Shown: positions 1 through 9,477, counted from the stretch's first letter. The stretch: 64,000 nucleotides of DNA from Sphingomonas phyllosphaerae (GCA_036946405.1 JAQIJC010000001.1:1185001-1249000); one strand, 5' to 3'. Translations and numbers: made by a program. Notes: generated by a model from the sequence alone, not told the origin.

Positions 1-1015
1 CATAGACGTGGAGCGAATGTCGCCCGAGCAGCCGCAGGAACGCCTGCGAGAACAGCGTGCGCGTCACTTCGGCGATGCGTCGGACGGCGGGGCGGGGGTG
101 ATCCTTCCCGGCGATCAGCAGCCACGTCAGTCCGACGGTCGCGGCGACGAAGTTGATGAGATAGATCGGCCCGAAGTCGCCGCGGATGCCGAGCAGGTCG
201 ATCTTCTCGATCAGCCATTGCGGCAGCATCCCATAGGCGCTGAGCAGCCGCAGCGGCGCGAAGAACAGGCAGATCGCGAGCGCGACCGTCGCCGGGGCGG
301 GATGGTCGGCGCGGAACACGCGCGGCCACTCGACCCGTCCGGCGGCGGTCAGCGCGCCCGCGATCATCCCCGAAAAGAACACCAGCTGCCAGCCGAGCAG
401 GTTGAAGCTGGCGCGCAGACCCTGTCCATCGCTGGCGGTGACCCACTGCGCGACCGGATCGGTGACGAAGCGCTGCATCGCGAGCTGGCCGGCGATCCAC
501 AGGATGACCGACGCGGCCGCGACCGGCACGACGCGGGCGTCGAGGCACCACCGCAGCAGCGGCGGCGCGACCAGCATGTACAGGACGTATTGCGGCAGGA
601 TGTCCATGACGGTCGGCTGGAACAGGAAGGTCGCGATCGCCGCGAGCCGCAGCGGATCGCCGGTCAGGCTGGTATGGCCGAGCCAATTGCCCCACGCCTG
701 CGGCGCACCGGGCAGCAGCGCGCGCGCGATCAGCACCGCGACGACGATCCCCATCGCATAGCGATACAGCTGGAACGCGCGCCGCCAGACCTGCGCGCGG
801 CCCTCGTCATAGCCGAGCCTGAGCATCTTGCGGCCATAGACCAGCCCGATCATCAGCCCGGACAGGAACACGAAGCCCTGCGCATCCTCGACGAACGCCA
901 GCTTGTTGTGGTTGACGTTCTGCATCCAATACCCGCCCGTGAAGACGAGGTGGTTGATGAGCATGAAGACGAGGAAGAAACCGCGCAGCCCGTCGATCAA
1001 TCCGTAACGTGGCAA
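1..1015 (-). CDS. OpgC-like membrane acyltransferase, partial (C-terminus beyond window)
   Basis: Reading the minus strand gives 338 codons beginning RYGLIDGLRGFFLVFMLINH, followed by GGYWMQNVNHNKLAFVEDAQ, the N-terminal signature of OpgC-domain proteins (integral membrane transferases linked to succinylation of osmoregulated periplasmic glucans). Many hydrophobic segments follow and the frame is still open at the window edge (LLGRHSLHVY), so the end is missing. The only start-type codon after the in-frame stop is TTG at 1015-1013; GGAG lies 8 bases upstream, which supports it. The family call is good; the actual substrate is unknown, and sphingomonad members are usually just annotated OpgC domain protein. 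Confidence 0.8.
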   Translation of the reverse strand, partial: MPRYGLIDGLRGFFLVFMLINHLVFTGGYWMQNVNHNKLAFVEDAQGFVFLSGLMIGLVYGRKMLRLGYDEGRAQVWRRAFQLYRYAMGIVVAVLIARALLPGAPQAWGNWLGHTSLTGDPLRLAAIATFLFQPTVMDILPQYVLYMLVAPPLLRWCLDARVVPVAAASVILWIAGQLAMQRFVTDPVAQWVTASDGQGLRASFNLLGWQLVFFSGMIAGALTAAGRVEWPRVFRADHPAPATVALAICLFFAPLRLLSAYGMLPQWLIEKIDLLGIRGDFGPIYLINFVAATVGLTWLLIAGKDHPRPAVRRIAEVTRTLFSQAFLRLLGRHSLHVY

Positions 1016-1162
1016 GCGGCGGGCTCCGTGGCGGTTTCAGGTGGCGGGCGGGCGGGGCTGAGGTGCAGTGCAGCATGGCGGTGATAGCGGCCCGCGCTGC
1101 CGGTGCGAACCCGTCCCACACGGGCTGCCGCTTTTTCGCGCCGTCGCGTCCCGGTTCACCGC

Positions 1163-1247
1163 CGTCATCCCGGACTTGATCCGGGATCCCGCTTTTGCGC
1201 GGGGCGACGAAGAAGAAGCGGGGCCCCGGATCAAGTCCGGGGCGACG
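1163..1247. repeat. Palindromic intergenic repeat, family A copy 1
   Basis: Two arms, cgtcatcccggacttgatcc... and ...ggatcaagtccggggcgacg, are near-perfect reverse complements around a short AT-richer centre. Further copies lie at 43443-43524, 54062-54144 and 56831-56917. It sits between the upstream region of the OpgC-like gene and the 3' end of the 53-aa gene at 1263. Confidence 0.9.
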
Positions 1248-1262
1248 TGGAAGGAAGGGCGG

Positions 1263-1424
1263 CTAATCGTGGCAGGCGCGCGGCGGGCTCTGCCACGGCG
1301 CGGCGAATTGCCGGCGCTGGAGCCGCGCCATGCCTGCCAGCGTACGCTGGACGAAGCGGTTGATGCTGCGGGCGAGTTGGCGGTGATGGGCGACGTAGAC
1401 CTGGCTTTCGAACTCGGCGTTCAT
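1263..1424 (-). CDS. Small hypothetical protein (53 aa) divergent from LysR regulator
   Basis: A short frame begins MNAEFESQVYVAHHRQLARS and ends in PPRACHD. AAGGAG lies 9 bases before the ATG, a strong ribosome binding site, and the frame ends with TAG. The protein is basic, has no signal peptide or membrane segment and matches no family I recognise. It starts about 100 bp from the LysR-type gene on the other strand, with a LysR-type palindrome between them, so it may be a target of that regulator (inference). Confidence 0.6.
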   Translation of the reverse strand: MNAEFESQVYVAHHRQLARSINRFVQRTLAGMARLQRRQFAAPWQSPPRACHD

Positions 1425-1501
1425 GTCCGTGCTCCTTCGATAGACCGGGTGGATGATGCGTCGCAGCACCGATCCGCGCCAACAAAGCGATGGACGGAGG
1501 T

Positions 1502-1518
1502 GATAAGTGCACCTTATC
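1502..1518. promoter_or_regulatory. Candidate LysR-type operator (T-N11-A palindrome)
   Basis: The sequence GATAAG-TGCAC-CTTATC is a perfect 6-bp inverted repeat with a 5-bp spacer and fits the classic T-N11-A LysR box. It ends 8 bases before the ATG of the LysR-type gene and lies between two divergent genes, the usual place for an autoregulatory site. Confidence 0.6.
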
Positions 1519-1526
1519 GTCGAGGA

Positions 1527-2414
1527 ATGCGCCACCTGCCGCCGCTCGCCGCCGTCCGTGTGTTCGAGGCGGCCGCGCGGCACGAGAATTTCACTGCCGC
1601 CGCGAGCGAGCTGGGGATGACGCAGGCGGCGGTCAGTTATCAGATCCGGCTGCTCGAAGAACGGCTTGGCGTGCCGCTGTTCCGGCGCGAGCGGCGGCGG
1701 GTGATGCTGACCGAGGCGGGACGCCGCGCCGCATCGCAGCTTACTGCGGCATTCGACTCGATCGATGCGGCCTTCGCCGGACTGCGCGCCGAGGACGAGG
1801 CGGTGCTGACCGTGTCGACCACCAACACCTTCGCCAACCTGTGGCTGGCGTGGCGACTCGGCGGCTTCCAGCTTGCGCATCCCGATACCGCGGTGCGGAT
1901 GCTGACCGACAACCGGCTGGCCGATTTTACCACCGACGAGGTCGATGTCGCGATCCGATCGGGCGCGGGCACATGGCGGGGACTTGCCGCGCACCGTTTG
2001 ATGACGCTCGACTTCACGCCGATGTGCTCGCCGTCCTTCCTCGCCGATCATGGGGGAAGGATCGTGCCCGCCGACCTGCTCCAGCTGCCGCTGATCAGCG
2101 CGCACGATCCGTGGTGGGCGACGTGGCTGGGCGATGCCGGGCTCGATGTGGTCTCGGCGCGGCATACCGGCATCCGGCTCGATTCGCAGGCGCACGAGGG
2201 ACGCGCGGCGATCGCCGGGCAGGGGGTAGCGATGCTGACGCCGTTGTTCTGGCAGAACGATCTGGCCGCCGGGCGACTGCTGCAGCTTTTCCCGCATGTC
2301 GGGAGCGATGGCGAGGCCTATTGGCTGGTCTATCCGGAGGCGCGGGCGAAGGTGGTCAAGATCAAGCGCTTCCGCGAATGGCTGCTCGCCACCCTCGTCA
2401 ATTCGGGCGGCTGA
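1527..2414 (+). CDS. LysR-family transcriptional regulator, GcvA-like
   Basis: 295 aa. Residues about 5-62 form the LysR winged helix-turn-helix (AVRVFEAAARHENFTAAASE, then TQAAVSYQIRLLEERLGVPL, RRVMLTEAGR); the rest is a type-2 periplasmic-binding-like effector domain. FTAAA and AVSYQIRLLE are typical of the GcvA branch. The ATG at 1527 has CGAGGA directly upstream, rather close for a Shine-Dalgarno, but the conserved N-terminus begins here. A perfect LysR box ends 8 bp upstream. The effector is not predictable from sequence. Longer upstream reading frame is ignored because it runs through the repeat and the divergent gene. Confidence 0.9.
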   Translation: MRHLPPLAAVRVFEAAARHENFTAAASELGMTQAAVSYQIRLLEERLGVPLFRRERRRVMLTEAGRRAASQLTAAFDSIDAAFAGLRAEDEAVLTVSTTNTFANLWLAWRLGGFQLAHPDTAVRMLTDNRLADFTTDEVDVAIRSGAGTWRGLAAHRLMTLDFTPMCSPSFLADHGGRIVPADLLQLPLISAHDPWWATWLGDAGLDVVSARHTGIRLDSQAHEGRAAIAGQGVAMLTPLFWQNDLAAGRLLQLFPHVGSDGEAYWLVYPEARAKVVKIKRFREWLLATLVNSGG

Positions 2415-2466
2415 CGCGCGGAACGGTTGTGGAACGTCGCCTCGCGCTGCTACCACTCGCGCCGAC

Positions 2467-4716
2467 ATGGCCACCGACCTCTCCGACAATCCCCCGATCG
2501 GCATCCTCGACGCGCCGTTCGACAGTGCGCTGAGCGAGCGGTATCTCGTCTATGCGCTGTCGACGATCACCGCGCGGTCGCTGCCCGACGTGCGGGACGG
2601 TCTTAAGCCTGTTCACAGGCGTCTTCTTTGGGCGATGCGGCTGCTCAAGCTCGATCCGGCCTCGGGCTACAAGAAGTGTGCGCGCGTCGTCGGCGACGTG
2701 ATCGGCAAATACCACCCGCATGGCGACCAGTCGGTCTATGACGCGATGGTGCGGTTGGCGCAGGATTTCGCGCTCCGCTATCCGCTGGTCGACGGGCAGG
2801 GAAACTTCGGCAACATCGACGGCGATAATGCCGCCGCCTACCGTTACACCGAGGCGCGGCTGACGCAGGTCGCGATCGACCTGATGGACGGGCTGGACGA
2901 GGATGCGACCGAGTTCCGACCGACCTATAACGGCGAGGAGCAGGAGCCCGAGCTGTTCCCCGGCGCGTTTCCCAATCTGCTCGCGAATGGCGCGAGCGGG
3001 ATCGCGGTCGGCATGGCGACGAGCGTGCCGCCGCATAATGCCGCCGAGCTGATGGACGCCGCGATCCTGCTGGTCGACCGGCCCGACGCCGACGATGCCG
3101 CGATCCTCGAGCATGTGAAGGGACCGGATTTCCCGACCGGCGGGTTGCTGGTCGACGCGCCCGCAATCATCGCCGAGGCCTATGCGACCGGGCGCGGCGC
3201 GTTCCGGGTGCGCGCGCGGATCGAGAAGATCGCCGAAAAGGGCGGCGGCTGGCATCTTGTCGTGTCGGAAATCCCGTACGGCGTCGCCAAGGGCAAATTG
3301 ATCGAGCAGCTCGCGGCGCTGATCGAGGACAAGAAGCTGCCGATCCTCGCCGACGTCCGCGACGAATCGGACGAGCAGGTGCGGATCGTGCTGGAGCCGC
3401 GCAGCCGCACCGTCGACGCGCAGGTGTTGATGGACGGGCTGTTCCGGCTGTCCGATCTGGAAACGCGCGTTCCGCTCAACCTCAACGTGCTCGACAAGGA
3501 ACGGACGCCGCGGGTCATGTCGCTGCGCGCCGCGCTGGCCGCGTGGGTCGAACATCAGTTCGTGGTGCTGCAACGCCGCACCGAGCATCGGCTGGGCAAG
3601 ATCGCCGATCGGCTGGAGCTGGTCGGCGGCTATATCGTCGCGTTCCTCAACCTCGACCGCGTGATCGAGATCATCCGCACCGAGGACGAGCCCGAGGCGG
3701 TGATGATCGCCGAGTTCGCGCTGACCGACCGACAGGCCGAGGCGATCCTCAACATGCGGCTGCGCAGCTTGCGGCGGCTGGAGGAAATGGAGCTGAAGCG
3801 CGAGCAGGCGGCATTGGAGAAGGAGCAGGCGACGCTGACCGCGCTGCTCGGCTCCGAGGCGAAGCAGCGCACGCGGCTGAAGGCCGATTTCCGTAAGGTG
3901 CGCGACCGTTATGGCCCCGAAACCGCGCTCGGCAAGCGGCGGACCGAGCTGCGCGAACAGGCGGTGGCACGCGACATCCCGCTGGAGGCGATGATCGAGC
4001 GCGAGCCGATCAGCGTGATCCTGTCGGCGCGCGGCTGGATCCGCGCGATGAAGGGGCACGTCGACCTGTCCGCGCCCGAGACGTTAAAGTTCAAGGAGGG
4101 CGACGGCCCAGCCTTCGCCTTCCATGCGCAGACCACCGACAAATTGCTGCTGGCGGCGGCGAACGGGCGGTTCTTCACGCTGGCGGCGGACAAGTTGCCG
4201 GGCGGGCGCGGCTTCGGCGAGCCGGTGCGCGCGTCGATCGACCTCGACGGCAGCGTGCCGATCGTCGCGTTCCTGAGCGCGGCGCGCGCGGCGCGGCTGC
4301 TGGTGGTGGCCAGCGACGGACGCGGCTTCATCGTGCCGGTCGCCGACGTGATCGCGGAGACGCGCAAGGGCAAGACGGTGGTCGCGCCACGAGCCGGTGC
4401 CACGCTGGCGGTGGTGCGCCCGGTCGCGCCCGCCGACGATTACGTCGCGGTGATCGGCGACAATCGCAAGCTGGCGCTGTTCCCGATCGCCGACCTGCCC
4501 GAGATGACGCGCGGACAAGGAGTGCAATTGCAACGCTATCGCGATGGCGGGCTGGCGGATGCGCGAACCCTCGTCTTCGCGGACGGGTTGAGCTGGGCGA
4601 TGGGGGGCGACAGCGGGCGGACCCGAACCGAGACGGACCTGTCGCAATGGCGTACCGCGCGCGGCGCGGCGGGGCGGATGCCGCCCAACGGATTTCCGCG
4701 CGACAATCGCTTCTGA
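2467..4716 (+). CDS. parC: DNA topoisomerase IV subunit A
   Basis: 749 aa, ParC type rather than GyrA by length and sequence. It is the breakage-reunion subunit that decatenates daughter chromosomes together with ParE. The N-terminal region has [20 protein letters not shown] and [19 protein letters not shown]; the catalytic tyrosine is Y127 in [10 protein letters not shown] coiled-coil segment around residues 440-480 precedes the C-terminal beta-pinwheel. In the quinolone-resistance region the position matching E. coli Ser80 is Gln88 and that matching Glu84 is Asp92. ATG at 2467 follows the LysR gene by 52 bp. Confidence 0.96.
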   Translation: MATDLSDNPPIGILDAPFDSALSERYLVYALSTITARSLPDVRDGLKPVHRRLLWAMRLLKLDPASGYKKCARVVGDVIGKYHPHGDQSVYDAMVRLAQDFALRYPLVDGQGNFGNIDGDNAAAYRYTEARLTQVAIDLMDGLDEDATEFRPTYNGEEQEPELFPGAFPNLLANGASGIAVGMATSVPPHNAAELMDAAILLVDRPDADDAAILEHVKGPDFPTGGLLVDAPAIIAEAYATGRGAFRVRARIEKIAEKGGGWHLVVSEIPYGVAKGKLIEQLAALIEDKKLPILADVRDESDEQVRIVLEPRSRTVDAQVLMDGLFRLSDLETRVPLNLNVLDKERTPRVMSLRAALAAWVEHQFVVLQRRTEHRLGKIADRLELVGGYIVAFLNLDRVIEIIRTEDEPEAVMIAEFALTDRQAEAILNMRLRSLRRLEEMELKREQAALEKEQATLTALLGSEAKQRTRLKADFRKVRDRYGPETALGKRRTELREQAVARDIPLEAMIEREPISVILSARGWIRAMKGHVDLSAPETLKFKEGDGPAFAFHAQTTDKLLLAAANGRFFTLAADKLPGGRGFGEPVRASIDLDGSVPIVAFLSAARAARLLVVASDGRGFIVPVADVIAETRKGKTVVAPRAGATLAVVRPVAPADDYVAVIGDNRKLALFPIADLPEMTRGQGVQLQRYRDGGLADARTLVFADGLSWAMGGDSGRTRTETDLSQWRTARGAAGRMPPNGFPRDNRF

Positions 4717-4847
4717 TCGCCACCGCGGCGTTAACCATCCGGTCACCGTCGCGCCATAGGATCGTACCGGAACCGTATCGAAGAAGGCCGGGCGAAAACG
4801 TCGGTCTTAAAGTCCGCCTTAACCCTTCGTCGCTATCCGAAACGGTG

Positions 4848-6515
4848 ATGGCAACGCGTGCGACATGGCTGACCCGGCAACTGGCGACTCCGCCCGAGTC
4901 GCCTGGCCTGACCGCGCATCAGGGATCGCTGGAACTCGTCCCGATCCCGCTGGCGCTGATCGCGCTCCACGAGGGGCAGACGCGCGTCGAGGTCTTCAAC
5001 CGCGCGTTCACCCGGGCGCGGTTGATCGACGAGCCGAACCTGACGCCGATCCTCCAGGCCTTTCTCGCCTCCGACACGCAGAGCGAGGAGCGCGACTGGC
5101 AGACCGGCGCAGCGGTCGAACGGCGGCACTATCGCCTGACGTTGTCGCGGTTGCCGCAACGCGCCGACCAGGCCTGTATCGCGTCGTTCGTCGACCAGAC
5201 CGCGGAAGTGCGAACCGAGGAAACGCTGCGCCGCGAGATGGCGACCGACAGCCTGACCGGGTTGCCGAACCGCGGCGGCTTCACCGACGCGCTGGAAGCG
5301 AGCATCGCGCAGGGCAATGCGTCCTGGGCGGTGCTGATGATCGACCTCGATCGCTTCAGCCGCTTCAACGCCTGTCTGGGGTCGCTGACCGGCGACGAAT
5401 TGCTGATTACCGTCGCCCGCCGCATCAAGGGGGCGCTGCGCCATAGCGATACGCTGGCGCGCACCGGGGGCGACGAATTCGGCGTGCTGTTGTCGATCGA
5501 TGCCAGCCGCGACGAGGCCGAGCAGGTCGCACGGCGCATCCGCGACGCGCTGGCGACCCCGTTTCGGCTCAGCGAATACGAACTGCGCGTGTCATGCGCG
5601 ATCGGTATCGCGTTCGGCGACGCCGCCGTCAGCGATGCCGAGGACGTGATCCGCCACGCGCAGGTGGCGATGAAGAAGTCGAAATCGACCAAGAACGCCG
5701 AATCGTACCAGACGCGCGCCCTCGATTCGGCGCGCGCGGAATTCGCGATGGAGACGTCGCTGCGCCGCGCGATCGAAAGCGAGCAGCTCAATCTCCTCTA
5801 TCAGCCGATCTGCAATCTGCAGACCGGGCGCGTCAGCGGGTTCGAGGCACTGGCGCGCTGGACCGACGAACATGGCATTCGGCACGAGCCCGGCCGGTTC
5901 ATCCCGGTGGCGGAGGAATCGGGGTTGATCGTGCCGCTCGGGCGCTGGGCGCTCGACAGCGCGTTGCGCACGCTGGCAAGCTGGGACCGGCGTGCCGGCG
6001 GCGACTGCGGGGCGACGGTGGCGGTCAATCTGTCACCGATCCAGTTGCAGCGCGACTCGATCGCCGGAGTCGTGCGGCGCACGCTCAACGACACCGGGCT
6101 GGCGGGCGCGCGGCTGAAGCTGGAGATCACCGAGAGCGCGCTGATCAACGATCCCGACCGCATCGCGCGCGTGCTGACCGGGCTCAAGGAAACCGGCGTG
6201 ACGATCGCGATGGACGATTTCGGCACCGGCTTCTCGAACCTCGCCTCGTTGCAGAAGCTGCCGATCGACGTGCTCAAGATCGACCGCAGCTTCGTCACCG
6301 GCCTGCTGACCGATCGCGACAAGGTGGCGATCGTCCGCGCGATCCTCGGGCTGTCGCAGGCGCTGGGCATGGCGACCGTCGCCGAGGGGATCGAGGCGAT
6401 CGACGTCGGACAGACGCTGGCCGCGCTCGGCTGCACCTTCGGGCAGGGCTATGCCTATGCTCGGCCGCTGGAGCCCGATGCCGCCTATGCGTTCCTGCGC
6501 GAGCGCAACGCCTGA
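4848..6515 (+). CDS. PAS-GGDEF-EAL bifunctional c-di-GMP protein
   Basis: 555 aa. Residues about 15-120 look like a PAS-type sensor; the GGDEF domain follows (TDSLTGLPNRGGF; intact GGDEF at 207-211) and then an EAL domain (EAL at 333-335, NLSPIQLQ, EITESAL, DDFGTGFSNL, KIDRSFV, AEGIE, QGYAYARPL). Both catalytic signatures look complete, so it could synthesise or hydrolyse c-di-GMP. No membrane segments or signal peptide are seen, suggesting a cytosolic protein. A GTG 3 bp upstream is an alternative start. The 130-bp leader holds no clear promoter. Its last 31 bp overlap the convergent CCA-transferase gene. Confidence 0.93.
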   Translation: MATRATWLTRQLATPPESPGLTAHQGSLELVPIPLALIALHEGQTRVEVFNRAFTRARLIDEPNLTPILQAFLASDTQSEERDWQTGAAVERRHYRLTLSRLPQRADQACIASFVDQTAEVRTEETLRREMATDSLTGLPNRGGFTDALEASIAQGNASWAVLMIDLDRFSRFNACLGSLTGDELLITVARRIKGALRHSDTLARTGGDEFGVLLSIDASRDEAEQVARRIRDALATPFRLSEYELRVSCAIGIAFGDAAVSDAEDVIRHAQVAMKKSKSTKNAESYQTRALDSARAEFAMETSLRRAIESEQLNLLYQPICNLQTGRVSGFEALARWTDEHGIRHEPGRFIPVAEESGLIVPLGRWALDSALRTLASWDRRAGGDCGATVAVNLSPIQLQRDSIAGVVRRTLNDTGLAGARLKLEITESALINDPDRIARVLTGLKETGVTIAMDDFGTGFSNLASLQKLPIDVLKIDRSFVTGLLTDRDKVAIVRAILGLSQALGMATVAEGIEAIDVGQTLAALGCTFGQGYAYARPLEPDAAYAFLRERNA

Positions 6516-7672
6516 GCGACTTCGTCGTCGGCGATCGCCGCCACCCGCTCCGCATCGGGGAAGTGTTCCGCGATCCAGCGGTCCTCGACCGCGCGTAACG
6601 CACGCGCGACATCCGGCCCCTTCGCCAGTCCGCGCGCGACCAGTGCACCGCCACCGATCGGCAATGACGGGCGCGACCAGTCGACGAGCGCGCGCGGATC
6701 GGCACCGGCAAGCAGCAGCCGGTCGATCGCGCTTTCCACCCCCACGCGATAGCCGAGCGCGCGTGCGCCTTCGTCGCCGGGACCGGCGCTCGCCTGGACC
6801 AGCCGCTTGCGATCGTTGTTCGATAGCTTGAGCCGTGCCCCGACCGCCTCGGCCGCGCCGGATGCGACCAAGGCGGCGAGGCGCCGGATCGCGTCGGGAG
6901 CGATCCCGGCTGCCGACTCGGCTTCCGCCAGCGCGACCAGCCGGGCGACGCCCGCGGCATCGATCTCGGGCAGCACCGGCCGGAAGATGCCGTGTTCTTC
7001 CATCAGCGTCACCACCGGCACCGCGCCGGGTGCGACCAGCAGCTTGAGCAGTTCGGCGGCGATCCGCTCGCGGCTGAGCGCCATCAGGTCGTTGGCGCGC
7101 GCGACGCACGCCGCCAGTCCTCCGGCATCGATCGCATCGCCGAAGCGCGCGTGGAAGCGGAAGAAGCGCAGGATGCGCAGATGATCCTCGGCGATGCGGC
7201 GATAGGGATCGCCGATGAACCGCACGCGCCGCGCCGCCAGATCGTCGAGCCCGCCGAACCAGTCGAACAGCGTGCCGGTCAGCGGATCGGCGTAGAGCGC
7301 GTTCATCGTGAAGTCGCGCCGTGCGGCATCGTCGCGCCAGTCGTCGGAGAAGGCGACCGTGGCGTGACGCCCGTCGGTGGCGACGTCGCGGCGCAGCGTC
7401 GTGACCTCGATGACCGTTCCGGCGCTGACCGCGGTGACGGTGCCGTGCGCGATCCCGGTCGGCACCGCCTTGATCCCGGCCGCCTCCAGCCGCCGCACGA
7501 CCGCGTCGGGCGTGAAGCGCGTCGCGAGATCGAGATCGGCGACCGGCAGCCCCAGCAGCGAGTCACGCACCGCGCCGCCGACCCAGCGCGCCATGCCCGC
7601 GTCGCCGTCCAGCGCGGCGATCAGTTCGGCAAGGCCCGGGCGCATGCGCCATTCGGCGGCGGGCAGCGTCAC
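6485..7672 (-). CDS. CCA tRNA nucleotidyltransferase / poly(A) polymerase family protein
   Basis: 395 aa. Adds or repairs the 3' CCA of tRNAs. Head-domain motifs are clear: WVGGAVRDSLLGLPVADLDLAT with the metal-binding D-x-D, then RRDFTMNALYADPLTG and GDPYRRIAEDHLRILRFFRF. No HD domain is seen. The GTG at 7672 overlaps the stop of the NUDIX gene as GTGA, the same junction as between NUDIX and DUF1285, so I prefer it; an ATG at 7681 is possible. The 3' end runs 31 bp into the convergent GGDEF-EAL gene. The tRNA genes in this window already encode CCA, so repair may be its main job here. Confidence 0.93.
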   Translation of the reverse strand: MTLPAAEWRMRPGLAELIAALDGDAGMARWVGGAVRDSLLGLPVADLDLATRFTPDAVVRRLEAAGIKAVPTGIAHGTVTAVSAGTVIEVTTLRRDVATDGRHATVAFSDDWRDDAARRDFTMNALYADPLTGTLFDWFGGLDDLAARRVRFIGDPYRRIAEDHLRILRFFRFHARFGDAIDAGGLAACVARANDLMALSRERIAAELLKLLVAPGAVPVVTLMEEHGIFRPVLPEIDAAGVARLVALAEAESAAGIAPDAIRRLAALVASGAAEAVGARLKLSNNDRKRLVQASAGPGDEGARALGYRVGVESAIDRLLLAGADPRALVDWSRPSLPIGGGALVARGLAKGPDVARALRAVEDRWIAEHFPDAERVAAIADDEVAQALRSRRNA

Positions 7673-8253
7673 GCCGGCCATCGCAGCCGCCGCGAGAGAT
7701 TGACGATCATCCCCGCCGTCGCGCCCCAGATCCGCCGTTCGTTCCACATCATCTCCACGTAGCGGCGCTCCCGCCCCTGATAGATCGCCGTCGCCGCGCG
7801 CTGGTTCGCGGGGTCGAGCAGAAAGGCGAGCGGCACCTCGAACACCGCCGCGACCTCCGCCTCGCTCGCAACCAGCGGCAGATCGGGCGGCACGACGCCG
7901 ACGACCGGCGTGATCGTGAAGCCGGTGCCGGTGCGATAGGGATCGGAGGTGCCGATCACGTCGACCTCCCGGCGGGGCAGCGCGATCTCCTCCTCGGCCT
8001 CGCGCAGCGCGGCGGTGACCGCATCCTCGCCCGGATCGAGGCGACCGCCGGGAAAGGCGACCTGTCCGGCGTGGCGGCGCAAGGTTTCGGTACGCTGGGT
8101 CAGCAAGATGCCGGGTGCAGGGCGGTCGGTGATCGCGACCAGCACCGCCGCGGGCGTTAGCACCACATCGCCGGCGTGGTCGTGATCGTCCCCCGCCAGC
8201 GCGGGGGACGCGTCCATGGTCAGCGCGGCGGCGAGCCGCTCGGCGAGCGTCAC
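7669..8253 (-). CDS. NUDIX hydrolase, CoA pyrophosphatase-like (NudL type)
   Basis: 194 aa. LLTQRTETLRRHAGQVAFPG followed by GGRLDPGED...REAEEEI is the UPF0035/CoA-diphosphatase signature joined to a Nudix box; the usual glycine after the second glutamate pair is Ala here. Known family members cleave CoA or its oxidised forms. I start it at GTG 8253, which overlaps the DUF1285 stop as GTGA; an ATG at 8286 would overlap DUF1285 by 37 bp and adds no conserved sequence. Middle gene of the DUF1285-NUDIX-CCA operon. Confidence 0.88.
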   Translation of the reverse strand: MTLAERLAAALTMDASPALAGDDHDHAGDVVLTPAAVLVAITDRPAPGILLTQRTETLRRHAGQVAFPGGRLDPGEDAVTAALREAEEEIALPRREVDVIGTSDPYRTGTGFTITPVVGVVPPDLPLVASEAEVAAVFEVPLAFLLDPANQRAATAIYQGRERRYVEMMWNERRIWGATAGMIVNLSRRLRWPA

Positions 8254-8819
8254 GATTGCAGCGCGAAGAAGGTGCCGGCGCTCCACACCCCCGAAGGCGC
8301 ATCGTCGCCGGCCAGCGCGCGCTCGGCGAGTTCGTAATAGACGGGGCGCGCGATCAGCGCCTCGAGGCCGCCGCGGACATGGAGATAGGGGTGCGGCCCG
8401 TCGGCACGCTCCTCGAAGCGCAGCGGATGCGCGGCGGAGGCGGTCACCAGCTCGCCGGTGTTGAGGCGGAACGCCAGCGTCGTGTCGCGACCGCTGCCCT
8501 CGGCCTTCATCTCCAGCGCGACGAACGGCGCATCCTCGACCGCGATGTCGAGCTTTTCGACCGGCGTGACCAGCACATAGCCGCCATCGGGCTCGCGACG
8601 CAGGATGCGGCTGAACGCGCGCACCATCGCCGGGCGGGTGATCGGCGCGCCCTGATGAAACCAGCTGCCGTCACGCGCGATCCGCATCTCGCTGTCGCCG
8701 CAATGCGTCGGGTTCCAGCGCTCGACCGGGGGCAGCCGGTCGCTGTCGGCGAGTCGCGCGATGTCGGCGACGGTCAGGGTGTCGAAATCTGGAGGCGGTG
8801 CCATCGGCATCGCGCTCAC
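8250..8819 (-). CDS. DUF1285 domain-containing protein
   Basis: 189 aa. WNPTHCGDSEMRIARDGSWF and HQGAPITRPAMVRAFSRILR, then YVLVTPVEKLDIAVEDAPFV, identify the DUF1285 family, a conserved alpha- and gammaproteobacterial protein of unknown function. No signal peptide. It is first in a minus-strand operon, coupled by GTGA to a CoA-type NUDIX hydrolase; this gene neighbourhood is common in alphaproteobacteria. The start could also be ATG codons a few residues downstream (MSAMPM). Confidence 0.88.
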   Translation of the reverse strand: MSAMPMAPPPDFDTLTVADIARLADSDRLPPVERWNPTHCGDSEMRIARDGSWFHQGAPITRPAMVRAFSRILRREPDGGYVLVTPVEKLDIAVEDAPFVALEMKAEGSGRDTTLAFRLNTGELVTASAAHPLRFEERADGPHPYLHVRGGLEALIARPVYYELAERALAGDDAPSGVWSAGTFFALQS

Positions 8820-8847
8820 CTAGGGTGCGGGTGGCTTACGGTAAAGG

Positions 8848-9357
8848 TCAGGCCGCGGCGCTGGCGTGGCGGCGTGGCCCGAGCACGCCGGGCAAGGCAG
8901 GCACGTTGGCGCCGCGCGCGAGCAGCCGGCGGCGCTCGACCGGGCCGGGCAGCCGCCACAGGGCGGTGGCGGCGGCGTCGAAGCCGAAGAAGCGGCCGTA
9001 ATATTCCGGATCGCCGATCAGCGTCAGCGGTGGGCCACCCGCCGCTGCGGCCAGCGCCGCCTCCATCAGCCGCCGGCCGAGCCCCTCCTGCTGCCGCTCG
9101 GGCACGATCGCGACCGGGCCGACCAGCACCAGCGGCCAGACCGATCCATCGTCGCCGTCGACCTGCACCGGCCAGCACTGGATCGAACCGAGCAACGCAT
9201 CGCCCTCGACCAGCGCGAAGCTCAGTCCGGGGATCGGCCGCGTCCCGGCGCGCAGGCGATAGGCGGTGCGCAGATGCCGGTCGCGGCCGAACGCCCGGTC
9301 GAGCAATTGCTCAATCGCGTCGTCGGCGATCGTGTCGATCGGCACCATCTGGATCAC
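8848..9357 (-). CDS. GNAT-family N-acetyltransferase (YhbS-like)
   Basis: 169 aa. LVGPVAIVPERQQEGLGRRL contains the acetyl-CoA-binding Q/R-x-x-G-x-G/A loop; LTLIGDPEYYGRFFGF is typical of YhbS-like GNAT proteins. The substrate is not predictable. GTG at 9357 is preferred because AGGAGG lies 10 bases upstream; ATG at 9348 is the alternative. It is divergent from the GST gene at 9478 and about 30 bp upstream of DUF1285 on the same strand, so it probably leads the same transcription unit. Confidence 0.87.
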   Translation of the reverse strand: MIQMVPIDTIADDAIEQLLDRAFGRDRHLRTAYRLRAGTRPIPGLSFALVEGDALLGSIQCWPVQVDGDDGSVWPLVLVGPVAIVPERQQEGLGRRLMEAALAAAAGGPPLTLIGDPEYYGRFFGFDAAATALWRLPGPVERRRLLARGANVPALPGVLGPRRHASAAA

Positions 9358-9477
9358 GCGCGCGCTTCCTCCTGCCCGCGATCGAGGTGGACGCCCGGGC
9401 GCGGGCGCTTTAGGGCGAGCTCCGCCGCGCGGCAACGGACACGTGCGGGCGGCGGGGATGGCAACCGGAACGATCGA

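Noticed and set aside
8..1084. 358-codon plus-strand frame at the window start
   Set aside because: Shadow of the OpgC-like gene, which gives a hydrophobic, motif-bearing protein on the minus strand.
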